This document shows positions 52,185-61,336 of a DNA stretch of 64,000 nucleotides, one piece after another. The position numbers and the translations under genes were made by a program. The stretch's first letter is position 1; each line of letters opens with the position of its first letter. The notes beneath the pieces were generated by a model. It was not told the origin of the DNA, searched no databases, and saw only the letters and a list, made by a program, of their open reading frames with translations. The DNA is from Bacillus nitratireducens. Lineage in GTDB: Bacteria; Bacillota; Bacilli; Bacillales; Bacillaceae_G. The stretch covers positions 1 through 64,000 of the forward strand of contig NZ_MAOC01000027.1 of the NCBI RefSeq assembly GCF_001884135.1. Direction: 5' to 3'.

Positions 52185-53066
52185 TTATAGCTTTTCAGCG
52201 TTATATACTTTTAACCATACATTATTAAACTCTTCCATTGACGCATAGCGCTCACTACGATTTTCATTTATAGCACGGTATGCGACTTCATATAGGCCTT
52301 CACTAGCTTCCCATTTCATAAAGGAACGATCTTGCCCGCCACCTAATAGTGCGAAAGCCATAGCCCCCATATTAAATACATTCGTTTTCCCGTCTATTAT
52401 AGCATTAAGTTGAAACTCTTCAGGTGACATAAAACGAGATGATCCCCACATTCGCCCCATCTTATTTACATACGGTTTGTTACTGTATAAATCAATATCA
52501 CAAATTTTTGTTTCATTAGTTTTAAAGTTGTACAAAATACTCCCGTCATAAAAATCAATAGCTACATAGTTTTTTTGTTCAACGTAAGCATGGAAATTAA
52601 AAATAGAATTTAATGAAATTAGCCTATTTTTAACGGATAATTTCTTATATTTATAAAATGGTGAGTTAGGATCATTATATTTTGCTGGGGGTGGGAAACT
52701 CCAGTGCGGGTGAAGACATTCACCGTCAAACCAATCAAAAATTAAAACATATCCATGTTGTACAGGGTAGTGATCGATTAAATTTATAAGAGAAACATGT
52801 TTTAATTCATTGTATATAGTAACTGAGCTTTTTAATCTTTTTATAGCTTCATTTGTAGAAGCATTATATGCGAGTGTTTGTGCTCCTGCATATTTAATAA
52901 AGTTCTTTTTCCCATTCTTTTCAACACCAAAACTTATATTACCGGAATCTTGTTGGTCAAAAACCGCAAATACTGTACCTAGTTTTGTAAGCCAATCAAA
53001 ATTATGATGTTTTTTTAGTTGGAATGTTATAGTATCTAACTGAATTTCAACTGGAATATCTTTCAT
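52185..53066 (-). CDS. Protein kinase-like protein
   Basis: A 293-residue soluble protein with the kinase fold order. The Lys of subdomain II is in NFIKYAGA near 56, the catalytic loop is VAIDFYDGSILYN (Asp present, His/Arg of HRD replaced), the metal loop reads CDIDLY instead of DFG, and SRFMSPEE replaces APE. The Gly-rich loop is weak. It may be active or a pseudokinase; aminoglycoside phosphotransferase-like action is an alternative. Single minus-strand gene. Confidence 0.8.
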   Translation of the reverse strand: MKDIPVEIQLDTITFQLKKHHNFDWLTKLGTVFAVFDQQDSGNISFGVEKNGKKNFIKYAGAQTLAYNASTNEAIKRLKSSVTIYNELKHVSLINLIDHYPVQHGYVLIFDWFDGECLHPHWSFPPPAKYNDPNSPFYKYKKLSVKNRLISLNSIFNFHAYVEQKNYVAIDFYDGSILYNFKTNETKICDIDLYSNKPYVNKMGRMWGSSRFMSPEEFQLNAIIDGKTNVFNMGAMAFALLGGGQDRSFMKWEASEGLYEVAYRAINENRSERYASMEEFNNVWLKVYNAEKL

Positions 53067-53192
53067 AATTCACCTCAAATTTAATATAATTAAGTTGTCC
53101 ATTACAGTATTCGACATATTTTGTGAAATCCCTATGTTTATAAACTTAAATTTTATAGATATAATAATGTGCAGTTATAAGGAGGAAAGAAT

Positions 53193-53711
53193 ATGGATGG
53201 AAAAATCATAATTAAACCGTACCAACAATATTGGCATACAGAGTTTTTAAATGAAAAAAATAAAATTGTGCCGTTACTCCATGAAGAAATTATTGCTATT
53301 GAACATATAGGAAGCACAGCCGTAGAAGGGTTAGGGGCTAAACCTCTTATTGATATGATGATCGGCGTAACAAATTTACAAATTACCGAAAATTGGAGGG
53401 AAGACCTAGAAGAAATTGGCTATGAATATGTTCCTAAAAAAACACCTAATTGGCGTTTTTTTAGAAAAGGGAAATGGAGAGCTGGTACCCACCATTTACA
53501 TGTCTATATTTATAATAGTGAAGAATGGAAGAACAACCTTTTATTTCGAGACTTTCTAAAAAATCATGATTGGGCACGTGAAGAATATAGAGTGTTAAAA
53601 GAGATGCTTGCTGCTTCATATCCTTTTGATCGTGTTTCATATACAAATGCAAAAGCACCGTTTATTTGCAACATATTAGAATTGGCCAAAAAGGATATAA
53701 ACAAAATATAA
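53193..53711 (+). CDS. GrpB family protein
   Basis: A 172-residue protein of the GrpB/UPF0157 family, related to nucleotidyltransferases. The motif EHIGSTAVEGLGAKPLIDMMIGV near 38-60 (read as EHIGSTAVEGLGAKP and LIDMMIGV) and THHLHVYIYNSEEW are typical. The family is linked to CoA metabolism only by annotation; the activity is unknown. AAGGAGGAA precedes the ATG. Single gene. Confidence 0.9.
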   Translation: MDGKIIIKPYQQYWHTEFLNEKNKIVPLLHEEIIAIEHIGSTAVEGLGAKPLIDMMIGVTNLQITENWREDLEEIGYEYVPKKTPNWRFFRKGKWRAGTHHLHVYIYNSEEWKNNLLFRDFLKNHDWAREEYRVLKEMLAASYPFDRVSYTNAKAPFICNILELAKKDINKI

Positions 53712-53820
53712 GTAATTTGCAGATTCTCATTTTATTTTAATCTTTCTCTCATGTTATTCTCTCTTTTACTTGATACACTGCTGATTATAGAGCTTTTGAG
53801 TCAAAAGGGGATTAAATAAA

Positions 53821-54351
53821 ATGGAGAAGATACTAAGAAATAAATATTTTCATATGTACGTTAAAATAATAGGAATCACTATCATTATTTGCAGTGTGGA
53901 ATTACTATTTATTAATGTTTTGTACGGGAACTTATTAAATGTTCAATGGTTAAATAAGAAATTAGGATCTATTGGTGAATATGGTGCAATTATAGCTGCA
54001 TCATTATGGTTCTTACGTCAAATATGGTTGTTTTTAAAGAAGAGAAATATGCACGGATTTAAAATAATTAAAGAGCTGTATCTTTTTATAAAACAGTTTC
54101 ACGTATTAATTGGATGCGCTGTAATAGCTGTTGCGACAACTCACGGTGTTTACTTTTTAATAAAAGGAAGTCGGCATATTTTACTAATATACAGTGGTAT
54201 ATTTTCTCTTTTTACATTAATAGCATTAGGGATTGCAGGATTTGTTTTACAGAAATCTAATCAGAAAACAAAATTGAAGATGTATCGAAAAGTACATCAA
54301 TTCATTGCGGTTATATTCGCAATAGGATTAATTATTCATTTAATCGTATAG
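53821..54351 (+). CDS. Membrane protein, possible bis-His heme type
   Basis: A 176-residue protein with four or five helices. Two helices contain His pairs spaced as in b-type heme proteins: FHVLIGCAVIAVATTHGVYF and HQFIAVIFAIGLIIHLI. The ferric reductase-like/DUF4405-type fold is therefore possible. It starts a three-gene operon with a response regulator (12-base gap) and kinase, so it may be the sensed component or an accessory. The family name is not certain. Confidence 0.75.
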   Translation: MEKILRNKYFHMYVKIIGITIIICSVELLFINVLYGNLLNVQWLNKKLGSIGEYGAIIAASLWFLRQIWLFLKKRNMHGFKIIKELYLFIKQFHVLIGCAVIAVATTHGVYFLIKGSRHILLIYSGIFSLFTLIALGIAGFVLQKSNQKTKLKMYRKVHQFIAVIFAIGLIIHLIV

Positions 54352-54363
54352 GAGGAAGTATCG

Positions 54364-55038
54364 TTGCAACAAATACTAATTATTGAAGATGAAGAAAGTT
54401 TAGCGGACTTTTTAGAATTGGAATTAAAGTATGAAGGATATAAAGTAGATATACAATTTGATGGACGAAAAGGATTAGACGCAGCACTTGAAAAGAATTA
54501 CGATCTCATATTACTTGATTTAATGCTACCAGGATTAAATGGGCTGGAAGTATGTCGGCGATTAAGAGCAACTAAAAATACACCTATTATCATGTTGACT
54601 GCTCGTGATAGTATTATGGATCGTGTGACAGGGTTAGATAGTGGGGCTGATGATTATCTTCCAAAACCGTTTGCGATAGAAGAACTTTTAGCACGTATGA
54701 GAGTTATTTTTAGGCGCGAAGAAAATACAGAGCAGAAACACCCATCATTTCTTACGTTTAAAGATCTACAGCTTCAGATTGAATCTCGAACTATAACTAA
54801 AGGAAATGAAGAAATTGAACTTACAAATAAAGAATTTGAGCTATTATTTATGTTTATGAAAAATATTAATCGAGTTCTTACCCGTGATATTTTACTGGAT
54901 CAAGTATGGGGATATGATGCAATGGTCGAGACAAATATAGTCGATGTATACGTTCGTTACTTACGTAATAAGTTACATAGTGTAGATAAGGAGGAGTATA
55001 TCCAAACAGTACGCGGTGCTGGATATATAATGAAATGA
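54364..55038 (+). CDS. OmpR-family response regulator
   Basis: A 224-residue regulator with receiver Asp 52 (LLDLMLPG), Lys 101 (LPKPFA) and C-terminal winged helix (VETNIVDVYVRYLRNKL). It starts with TTG after GGAGGAAG. It overlaps the kinase gene by four bases. The sequence type is ArlR/YkoG-like. Targets are unknown. Confidence 0.92.
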   Translation: MQQILIIEDEESLADFLELELKYEGYKVDIQFDGRKGLDAALEKNYDLILLDLMLPGLNGLEVCRRLRATKNTPIIMLTARDSIMDRVTGLDSGADDYLPKPFAIEELLARMRVIFRREENTEQKHPSFLTFKDLQLQIESRTITKGNEEIELTNKEFELLFMFMKNINRVLTRDILLDQVWGYDAMVETNIVDVYVRYLRNKLHSVDKEEYIQTVRGAGYIMK

Positions 55039-56453
55039 TAAAGAATATTATGTACCGGATTCGAAATCTACCTATAAAGTGGAAATTAACACTTTGGTCC
55101 ACTGCACTCGTATTCATTTTATTTATTCTGTATAGCACGTTACAATTCATTGTTATTAATAAGTGGACTATAGATTATGAACAGAAACAAATAAACAGAC
55201 AAGTGACAGAAATAGCGGCATATTTTCAAGATAAAAATGATACGCTCTCGAGCAAAACATTTGAAAATAGTAAAGAATTTCTAAACAACATGATCGATAA
55301 GCATCAAATGATTCGTATTATAGGAAATGACGGAAAACCTATTGTCACCGTTTCGAGAGATTTTAATGAAATGTGGATAGAACCCAAAATGGTTACGCAA
55401 GATGAATCATTTATAAAAAGACATATAGAAGATCGAATATTAGTTGAGCGTATACCCATTCAAACAAAGAAATTTACTGGAACTATTGAGCTTGCGAAAA
55501 ACTTAGAGACATTTGATCATTTGTTAAAAATAATTTTAGTAGTAATGGCTATTGCAGGAATATGTGGATTAGTGTTTAGTTTTTTAGGCGGAATACTTAT
55601 AACGAAAAAGCTTTTATCGAGTGTTCAGAACATAACAGAAACGATGAAGCGTATTAAGAAAAATGGACTAAATGAAAGGGTTCCAGTACGAGAAAATAAT
55701 GACGAACTTGCAAAATTATCGATTCTTTTTAACGAAATGATGAATGAAGTAGAAACTTCTTTTACACAGCAAAAACAGTTTGTAGAGGACGCATCACATG
55801 AATTAAGAACACCATTAACAATTATTCAAGGGCACTTATCGATGCTAAATCGATGGGGGAAAAATGATCCAGCAGTATTGGATAAATCCCTTCAATCCAG
55901 TTTAAAAGAAGTAGATCGATTAAATAAATTAGTTTCAGAACTGCTAGAGCTATCAAGAGCGGAATCAGAACAGATGCATCCTATAGCATCTGAACAAGTC
56001 CATGTTAATAGCGTATTAAAACAAGTTACACAAAACTTTGCAATGCTGCAAACTGACTTTCAATTTGATATGAAATTGGATGCAGATGAAGCGTATGTTT
56101 CAATACCATCATCTTACTTAGAACAAATAATCATTATTGTAATGGATAATGCAGTGAAATATACAAAAGAAGCTAATAAGTATATTTGCATTGAATCAAG
56201 TATGCGGTCAGGAAAAATTAAAATCCGAATAATAGATCATGGGACAGGAATACCTGAAGCAGATTTACCATTTGTTCTTAACCGTTTTTATAGAGTCGAT
56301 AAAGCGAGAAGCCGAAAACAAGGTGGAAATGGGCTAGGTTTATCAATTGCAAAAAGGCTTGTAGAAAAATATAACGGAGCTATTCAATTAGAGAGTAAAG
56401 AAAACGAAGGAACAATTGTTACAATTACATTTCCTGATACTACACATGAATAG
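55035..56453 (+). CDS. Sensor histidine kinase with HAMP domain
   Basis: A 472-residue classic kinase. Helices near 15-38 and 155-180 enclose an extracellular domain of about 115 residues. A HAMP domain (about 185-238) precedes HisKA with His 255 in EDASHELRTPLTIIQGH and an HATPase domain (DNAVKYT, DHGTGIPEADL, NGLGLSIAKRLVEKY). It is ArlS/YkoH-like and works with the regulator at 54364. The signal is unknown; the upstream heme-like membrane protein is a candidate partner. Confidence 0.92.
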   Translation: MIKNIMYRIRNLPIKWKLTLWSTALVFILFILYSTLQFIVINKWTIDYEQKQINRQVTEIAAYFQDKNDTLSSKTFENSKEFLNNMIDKHQMIRIIGNDGKPIVTVSRDFNEMWIEPKMVTQDESFIKRHIEDRILVERIPIQTKKFTGTIELAKNLETFDHLLKIILVVMAIAGICGLVFSFLGGILITKKLLSSVQNITETMKRIKKNGLNERVPVRENNDELAKLSILFNEMMNEVETSFTQQKQFVEDASHELRTPLTIIQGHLSMLNRWGKNDPAVLDKSLQSSLKEVDRLNKLVSELLELSRAESEQMHPIASEQVHVNSVLKQVTQNFAMLQTDFQFDMKLDADEAYVSIPSSYLEQIIIIVMDNAVKYTKEANKYICIESSMRSGKIKIRIIDHGTGIPEADLPFVLNRFYRVDKARSRKQGGNGLGLSIAKRLVEKYNGAIQLESKENEGTIVTITFPDTTHE

Positions 56454-56488
56454 TTAAAGGTAAAAAATTCTTTTTGAAAATACTTTTT

Positions 56489-56524
56489 AAAAGGAGGAAT
56501 ACATTTTGTATTTCCTCCTTTTTT
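56489..56524 (+). terminator. Terminator of the two-component operon
   Basis: AAAAGGAGGAATAC (56489-56502) pairs with GTATTTCCTCCTTTT, one bulged T, then T-run. Confidence 0.85.
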
Positions 56525-56598
56525 GATGCTTAGTAATCAAATTATTTTATTTATTTCGATATTTAAAGTACATTGAAAGGATTAAGGGGGAATAATTA

Positions 56599-57588
56599 AT
56601 GAAAGCTATTGTACATCAACATAAAAATGGAATAGAAGGTTTAAAATATAAATTTTCACCTGAGATAACACCTAATGTTGGGGAAGTTAAAGTGAGATTA
56701 AAAGCAGCAGGTTTAAATCATCGTGATTTATTTATAATGAATAATAGAAAAAATATGGAATTACCTTTAATTTTAGGATCAGATGGTGCAGGTATTGTTA
56801 CGGAATTAGGAGAGGATGTTTCAAATATCGCACTACATACAGAGGTTATAATAAATCCTAGTATTGGCTGGAATAATACTCATGAAATACCAGAGTTACC
56901 TGAAGTACTAGGCGGACCAGCCGATGGAACGTTTGCCGAATATGTTATTGTGCCGGCTGAAAATGTAGTAAAAAAGCCATCTTATCTTACGTGGGAAGAA
57001 TCTGGTGTATTATCTTTATCGGCATTAACTGCATATAGAGCGCTTTTTACAAAAGGTAGATTAAAACCTGAAGAACATGTCCTAATTCCGGGAATTGGCG
57101 GTGGTGTAGCTACTTATGCTATGTTATTTGCTAAAGCAATTGGAGCAAAGGTAAGTGTTACTTCAAGGATAGAGGACAAAAGAAAGGCTGCAGAAAACTA
57201 TGGTGCAGACTTTTCATTTAATAGCTCTGGTATTTGGGAAGAGTGCCTACATGGAGAAAAAGTAGATTTAATTATAGATAGTATAGGTCCGGCGACTTTC
57301 TTGAAATATTTTGATGTATTAAAACCAAACGGAAGAATTGTTAATTTTGGTGCAAGTTCAGGGGATAAAATTGAATTACCGTTACGAGCATTATTTTATA
57401 ATCAAATCGATATTATGGGAACATCAATGGGGAGCTGTGAAGAATTTAATGAGATGGTTCATTTTATAGAGAAACATAATATTAAACCAATTATTGATAA
57501 AGTATATCCAATTGAAGAAGCAATCCAAGCTTTAAATCGAATGCAGCAAGGAGAACAATTCGGTAATATTGCCCTTCGTATGGAATGA
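56599..57588 (+). CDS. Zinc-independent MDR family oxidoreductase
   Basis: A 329-residue medium-chain dehydrogenase/reductase, YogA-like. The GroES-like domain starts MKAIVHQHKNG; the nucleotide loop is PGIGGGVATYAM near 172. Structural zinc Cys are missing. It probably reduces a quinone or enone with NADPH. AAGGGGGAA precedes the ATG. It shares only general similarity with the MDR gene at 1157. Single gene. Confidence 0.85.
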   Translation: MKAIVHQHKNGIEGLKYKFSPEITPNVGEVKVRLKAAGLNHRDLFIMNNRKNMELPLILGSDGAGIVTELGEDVSNIALHTEVIINPSIGWNNTHEIPELPEVLGGPADGTFAEYVIVPAENVVKKPSYLTWEESGVLSLSALTAYRALFTKGRLKPEEHVLIPGIGGGVATYAMLFAKAIGAKVSVTSRIEDKRKAAENYGADFSFNSSGIWEECLHGEKVDLIIDSIGPATFLKYFDVLKPNGRIVNFGASSGDKIELPLRALFYNQIDIMGTSMGSCEEFNEMVHFIEKHNIKPIIDKVYPIEEAIQALNRMQQGEQFGNIALRME

Positions 57589-57712
57589 AAATATGATTTC
57601 GTTTACAGTATATTTAAATGAACATGTTAAGTATTATATTCATGCATAGAGTGTTTATCATACTATTTAAAATGTTTTACAATCTTTATACATACTTAGC
57701 TCTTGTAAATAG

Positions 57713-57726
57713 TTACACGATTGTCA
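57713..57726 (+). promoter_or_regulatory. Near-match to the BceR-type operator
   Basis: TTACA-CGAT-TGTCA, one base off TTACA-N4-TGTAA, lies 136 bases before the BcrC-like start. A TATACT (57791-57796) may be the -10. A link to the Bce-type regulator at 7703 is a guess. Confidence 0.35.
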
Positions 57727-57861
57727 AATGAATAGTAATAAAATGAGAATTAGATGAGAAAAGTTTAAGCCCATTTTCATATTGATGTTGTATACTGTGT
57801 AAATCAAGAACACTTGTATCTTTATTTAAAGTACAATGAGTAATAATAAGGAGAGAGTACT

Positions 57862-58461
57862 ATGAATTTCACAGTATTTCAATGGATTAATAACTTTGCT
57901 GGATCATCCAAGCTATTAGATACGCTAATGATCGCTATTACAAATAGTGTTCCATATGTAGCTATTCTATTCATGCTTATCCTATGGTTCAATAATGGAA
58001 AGAAAGAGAATGCAATTAGAAAACAATATACAGTGTTATATACGACACTTTCAGTCAGTATTGCATTATTAGTAAATGTTCTTATACATGCGGTATATTA
58101 CCATCCGCGTCCTTTTATAACACATCATGTAAATCAATTAGTACCGCATGCAGCAGATTCATCATTTGTAAGTGATCATTCTGTGCTTGTATTTTCGATT
58201 GCTTTCGTATTTATTCTTAGAGGAGAAAACCTTAAATATATCGCGTTAATATGGGCAATATTAGTAGGTGTATCACGCATGTACGTAGGCGTTCATTATC
58301 CTCTAGATATACTTGGTGCTGCGTTCTTAACATTTATTACAAGTGGATTAGTAATGCAAAGTGCACGTATATTTGAACCGTTAGCAAGTTTTATTTTTAA
58401 AATGTATGCACTAGTAGCAAAACGGGTGCCTTTTTTAGCGAAATATAACCATATAGCTTAA
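57862..58461 (+). CDS. PAP2-type undecaprenyl-pyrophosphate phosphatase, BcrC-like
   Basis: A 199-residue membrane phosphatase with about five helices. The PAP2 signature is in three parts: HPRPF near 82 (first), SFVSDHS near 103 (catalytic His), and SRMYVGVHYPLDILGA near 140. This is the BcrC layout; it recycles the undecaprenyl carrier and gives bacitracin tolerance. The KxxxxxxRP Lys is replaced by a Tyr/His-rich stretch, as in some BcrC proteins. A GGAGAGAG site precedes the ATG. Confidence 0.87.
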   Translation: MNFTVFQWINNFAGSSKLLDTLMIAITNSVPYVAILFMLILWFNNGKKENAIRKQYTVLYTTLSVSIALLVNVLIHAVYYHPRPFITHHVNQLVPHAADSSFVSDHSVLVFSIAFVFILRGENLKYIALIWAILVGVSRMYVGVHYPLDILGAAFLTFITSGLVMQSARIFEPLASFIFKMYALVAKRVPFLAKYNHIA

Positions 58462-58472
58462 TCTGAAGAACC

Positions 58473-58496
58473 TACAAAAAGTAGGTTCTTTTTATT
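58473..58496 (+). terminator. Terminator of the BcrC-like gene
   Basis: GAACCTAC (58469-58476) and GTAGGTTC (58482-58489) followed by TTTTTATT; a short strong hairpin. Confidence 0.75.
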
Positions 58497-58698
58497 TGAA
58501 ATTTCTTAAATTTCACTTACCGTATTTTTTATTTTTAAAAGATAAATTAATAAAAAACAAGTAGTAACATAGCTAGTTTTCTTATAGTTATAGAGGAATT
58601 ACTAAAAAAACTTCGAAAAATATAGTATCTAATATAATAAAGAACATATCTAGTAACACATCTTTGCATTAATACATTGGAAAAGAAAGGAGATAAAT

Positions 58699-60837
58699 AT
58701 GCATAAACTTCAAACGAATAAAGGCGCTCGATATATGATGATTGCTTTTATTGTTTTGTTTCTTACTATGCTTTTACGCATATTTTATATTCAAGCGGTA
58801 GGAGTCGTGCATGATGTTAATGTAAAGGATCTTGCGAAGGAGCAACAAAACATAAATGGAGTTTTAGAGGCAAATCGCGGGACAATTTATGATCAAAACG
58901 GTAAAGTATTAGTCCAAGACTCAACGACATATCGCATCGTTGTAAACTTAAAAGGAAAAGATAAATTAAAAGATAAAGAAGATACTGCACAACGTTTAGC
59001 AGATGCGCTTGAAATTGATAAAGAGGAGATCATGAAAAATTTTCATGAAGGACGTACGCAAGTTGAAATTGGTAAAATTGGACGTAACTTATCTAGAGAA
59101 GCGAAGGAAGAAATTAAAAATTTGAAAATACCAGGTGTATCGTTTACAACAGAAAAAGCCAGAGTATACCCAAATGAAGATTTCGCCTCGTATATACTTG
59201 GTTTTGCAAGACCAGACGATAAAGGTAATGCGGTGGGGAAGTTTGGGCTTGAAGAAAGTTTAGATAAATATTTGCGCTCTACAAATGGTAATGTTTCATA
59301 TGTAGGTTCACGAAAAGGAATCCCACTTACAAATGATATAGGAAAAGTAGAACCTGCTAAAAATGGGAACAACGTATACCTTACATTAGATAAACAAATT
59401 GATAGTTTTTTAGAAGAAGCGATGAATAAAGCTGAGCAACACTATGATCCTTCTATGTTAGTAGGTATTATAGCAGATCCAAAAACCGGGCAAATTTTAG
59501 CAATGTCTAGTAAGCCTAGTTATAATCCTAACAAAGGAGACATTGAATATTTTTTAAATGATCCAATTGCGAACGCATATGAGCCAGGGTCCACAATGAA
59601 AATATTCACATTAGCTGCCGCAATAAATGAAGGTGTATACAACGGAAAAGAATATTTCCAATCAGGAAAGTACGCAGTTGGTTCAGCAGAAATCAAAGAT
59701 CATAATGGCGGATATGGATGGGGCTCAATTACATTTGATGAAGGGTTTGAAAGGTCATCAAACGTCGCCTTTTCTATTTTAGAAGACCAATTACTGAAAC
59801 CAAATAAATTTAAGCAATATATGAATAAATTTGGGTTCAATCAAAAAACAGGTATAGATTTGCCCGGAGAAAGTAAAAATACATTATTGTTAAATACTCA
59901 AATTCAACAAGTTACTACTTCTTTCGGCCAAGGATCTACTGTAACTCCTATTCAAATAATACAAGCAGCCACAGCTATAGCAAATGATGGGAAAATGATG
60001 CAACCTTATATTGTTGATAAGGTTGTAAATCCAACAAATAAACAAGTTATTATGGAAAATCAACCTAAAGAAATTGGGAATCCGATAAAAAAAGAAACAT
60101 CAGAAAAGGTTAGGGGCTTAATGGAGCGAGTAATAACTTCATCAAAAGGAACGGGAACGATGTATAAAATTGATGGGTATTCAATTGGCGGTAAAACAGG
60201 AACAGCGCAAATCCCTAATCCTGAAAATGGACGATATATGGAAGGGAAAGAAAATTATATTTTTTCTTTCTTAGGGATGGCTCCGATTGATGATCCGCAA
60301 TTAGTTGTATATTTAGCTATTAAACAACCGAAATTAAAGGGCGATGAGTACGGCGCTCAGCCTCTTTCTGAAATTTTTAAACCAGTTATGAAAAATAGTC
60401 TAGAATATTTAAAAGTGAAACCATATACAGAAAAACAAATGACTGATGCAACGAAGCAGGCTGAAATAAAAGTACAAAATTATGTGAACCAATCGATAGA
60501 TACAATAAAAAATATTATAGAAAAAGAAAAACTTCAGCCAGTATTATTAGGAGAAGGAAAGATAATAAAACAATATCCGCAGCCTGGCGAAATAATGAGT
60601 GAAGGAGATCGTATATTTCTAGTAGGGAATAATGTGGAAATGCCTAATTTAAAAGGTTGGTCAATGCGCGATGTTATGTATTTCTCCAAGCTTCTGAAAT
60701 TAGATTTAAAAACAATAGGCACAGGGTATGTAACCGGGCAAAGTATTGAAAAAGGACAAGTTATACAAGAAGGAGCTACTTTAAAAATAGATTTAGAACC
60801 ACCTCTAGAACCATTAGCAGAAGCAAGTGCAGATTAA
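58699..60837 (+). CDS. PASTA-containing penicillin-binding protein, PBP2B/PBP2X type
   Basis: A 712-residue class B PBP. One membrane anchor (about 11-30) is followed by the dimerisation domain (NRGTIYDQNGKVL). The transpeptidase has S298-xx-K301 (STMK), SSN at 353-355, and KTG at 499-501. Two PASTA modules (about 590-705) end the protein. The plan is that of PBP2B, which acts in septal synthesis, but the true pbpB sits in the division cluster, so this is probably a paralogue; SpoVD is excluded only weakly. AAAGGAGA precedes the ATG. Confidence 0.88.
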   Translation: MHKLQTNKGARYMMIAFIVLFLTMLLRIFYIQAVGVVHDVNVKDLAKEQQNINGVLEANRGTIYDQNGKVLVQDSTTYRIVVNLKGKDKLKDKEDTAQRLADALEIDKEEIMKNFHEGRTQVEIGKIGRNLSREAKEEIKNLKIPGVSFTTEKARVYPNEDFASYILGFARPDDKGNAVGKFGLEESLDKYLRSTNGNVSYVGSRKGIPLTNDIGKVEPAKNGNNVYLTLDKQIDSFLEEAMNKAEQHYDPSMLVGIIADPKTGQILAMSSKPSYNPNKGDIEYFLNDPIANAYEPGSTMKIFTLAAAINEGVYNGKEYFQSGKYAVGSAEIKDHNGGYGWGSITFDEGFERSSNVAFSILEDQLLKPNKFKQYMNKFGFNQKTGIDLPGESKNTLLLNTQIQQVTTSFGQGSTVTPIQIIQAATAIANDGKMMQPYIVDKVVNPTNKQVIMENQPKEIGNPIKKETSEKVRGLMERVITSSKGTGTMYKIDGYSIGGKTGTAQIPNPENGRYMEGKENYIFSFLGMAPIDDPQLVVYLAIKQPKLKGDEYGAQPLSEIFKPVMKNSLEYLKVKPYTEKQMTDATKQAEIKVQNYVNQSIDTIKNIIEKEKLQPVLLGEGKIIKQYPQPGEIMSEGDRIFLVGNNVEMPNLKGWSMRDVMYFSKLLKLDLKTIGTGYVTGQSIEKGQVIQEGATLKIDLEPPLEPLAEASAD

Positions 60838-60849
60838 TATAGAATTTCG

Positions 60850-60880
60850 AAAGAGCCTAGAACATAATGGGCTCTTTTTA
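60850..60880 (+). terminator. Terminator of the PASTA PBP gene
   Basis: AAAGAGCC (60850-60857) and GGCTCTTT (60869-60876), then a T-run. Confidence 0.85.
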
Positions 60881-60986
60881 ATAAAATTACAAGCAATTTC
60901 ACGCACCGTATTTTGTATTAAATAAAAAAACACAAAAAATTATAAGGGATGCTCCGTTTTAAAAAACAGATTATTCTTTTAAATTA

Positions 60987-61015
60987 TTTACAATATAAAA
61001 CCTCTATGATAATAT
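60987..61015 (+). promoter_or_regulatory. Promoter of the Ser-type T-box leader
   Basis: TTTACA (60987-60992), a 17-base spacer and TAATAT (61010-61015), before the T-box structure. Confidence 0.55.
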
Positions 61016-61029
61016 GGATAAAATTACAT

Positions 61030-61309
61030 GCAATGAAGAGAAGAGTAAATAAAATGTATTTTTCACAGAGAGCTCCATTTAGCTGAAAAGGAGCAAAAAT
61101 CTTTTATTGAATCAAGCCTCTGAGCAGCACACCGGAACCTTTAATTAGGGGGTGGAGTGACGGTAGCTCCCGTTATAGAGCTAAGGTATAGGCATTTTGA
61201 AATGCAGTACCTGATAAGGTTAATATGGCGACATATTAACAAACTAGGGTGGCACCGCGATGATAAATCTCGTCCCTAAGACTTTAAGTCTTGGGGGTGG
61301 GATTTTTTT
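61030..61309 (+). ncRNA. T-box leader, serine type, for an MFS transporter
   Basis: Stem I has AGTA (61044-61047) facing GAA (61109-61111), closed by AATAAAA/TTTTATT, and the next codon is TCA (Ser, 61112-61114). The T-box core AGGGTGGCACCGCG has TGGC (61250-61253), whose C matches a G discriminator, as in tRNA-Ser. Both contacts thus point to serine. A terminator (61268-61309) ends in seven T. Uncharged tRNA-Ser should switch on the exporter. Confidence 0.92.
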
Positions 61310-61336
61310 ATTGATTTAAAACAAACTTGAAAGCGG

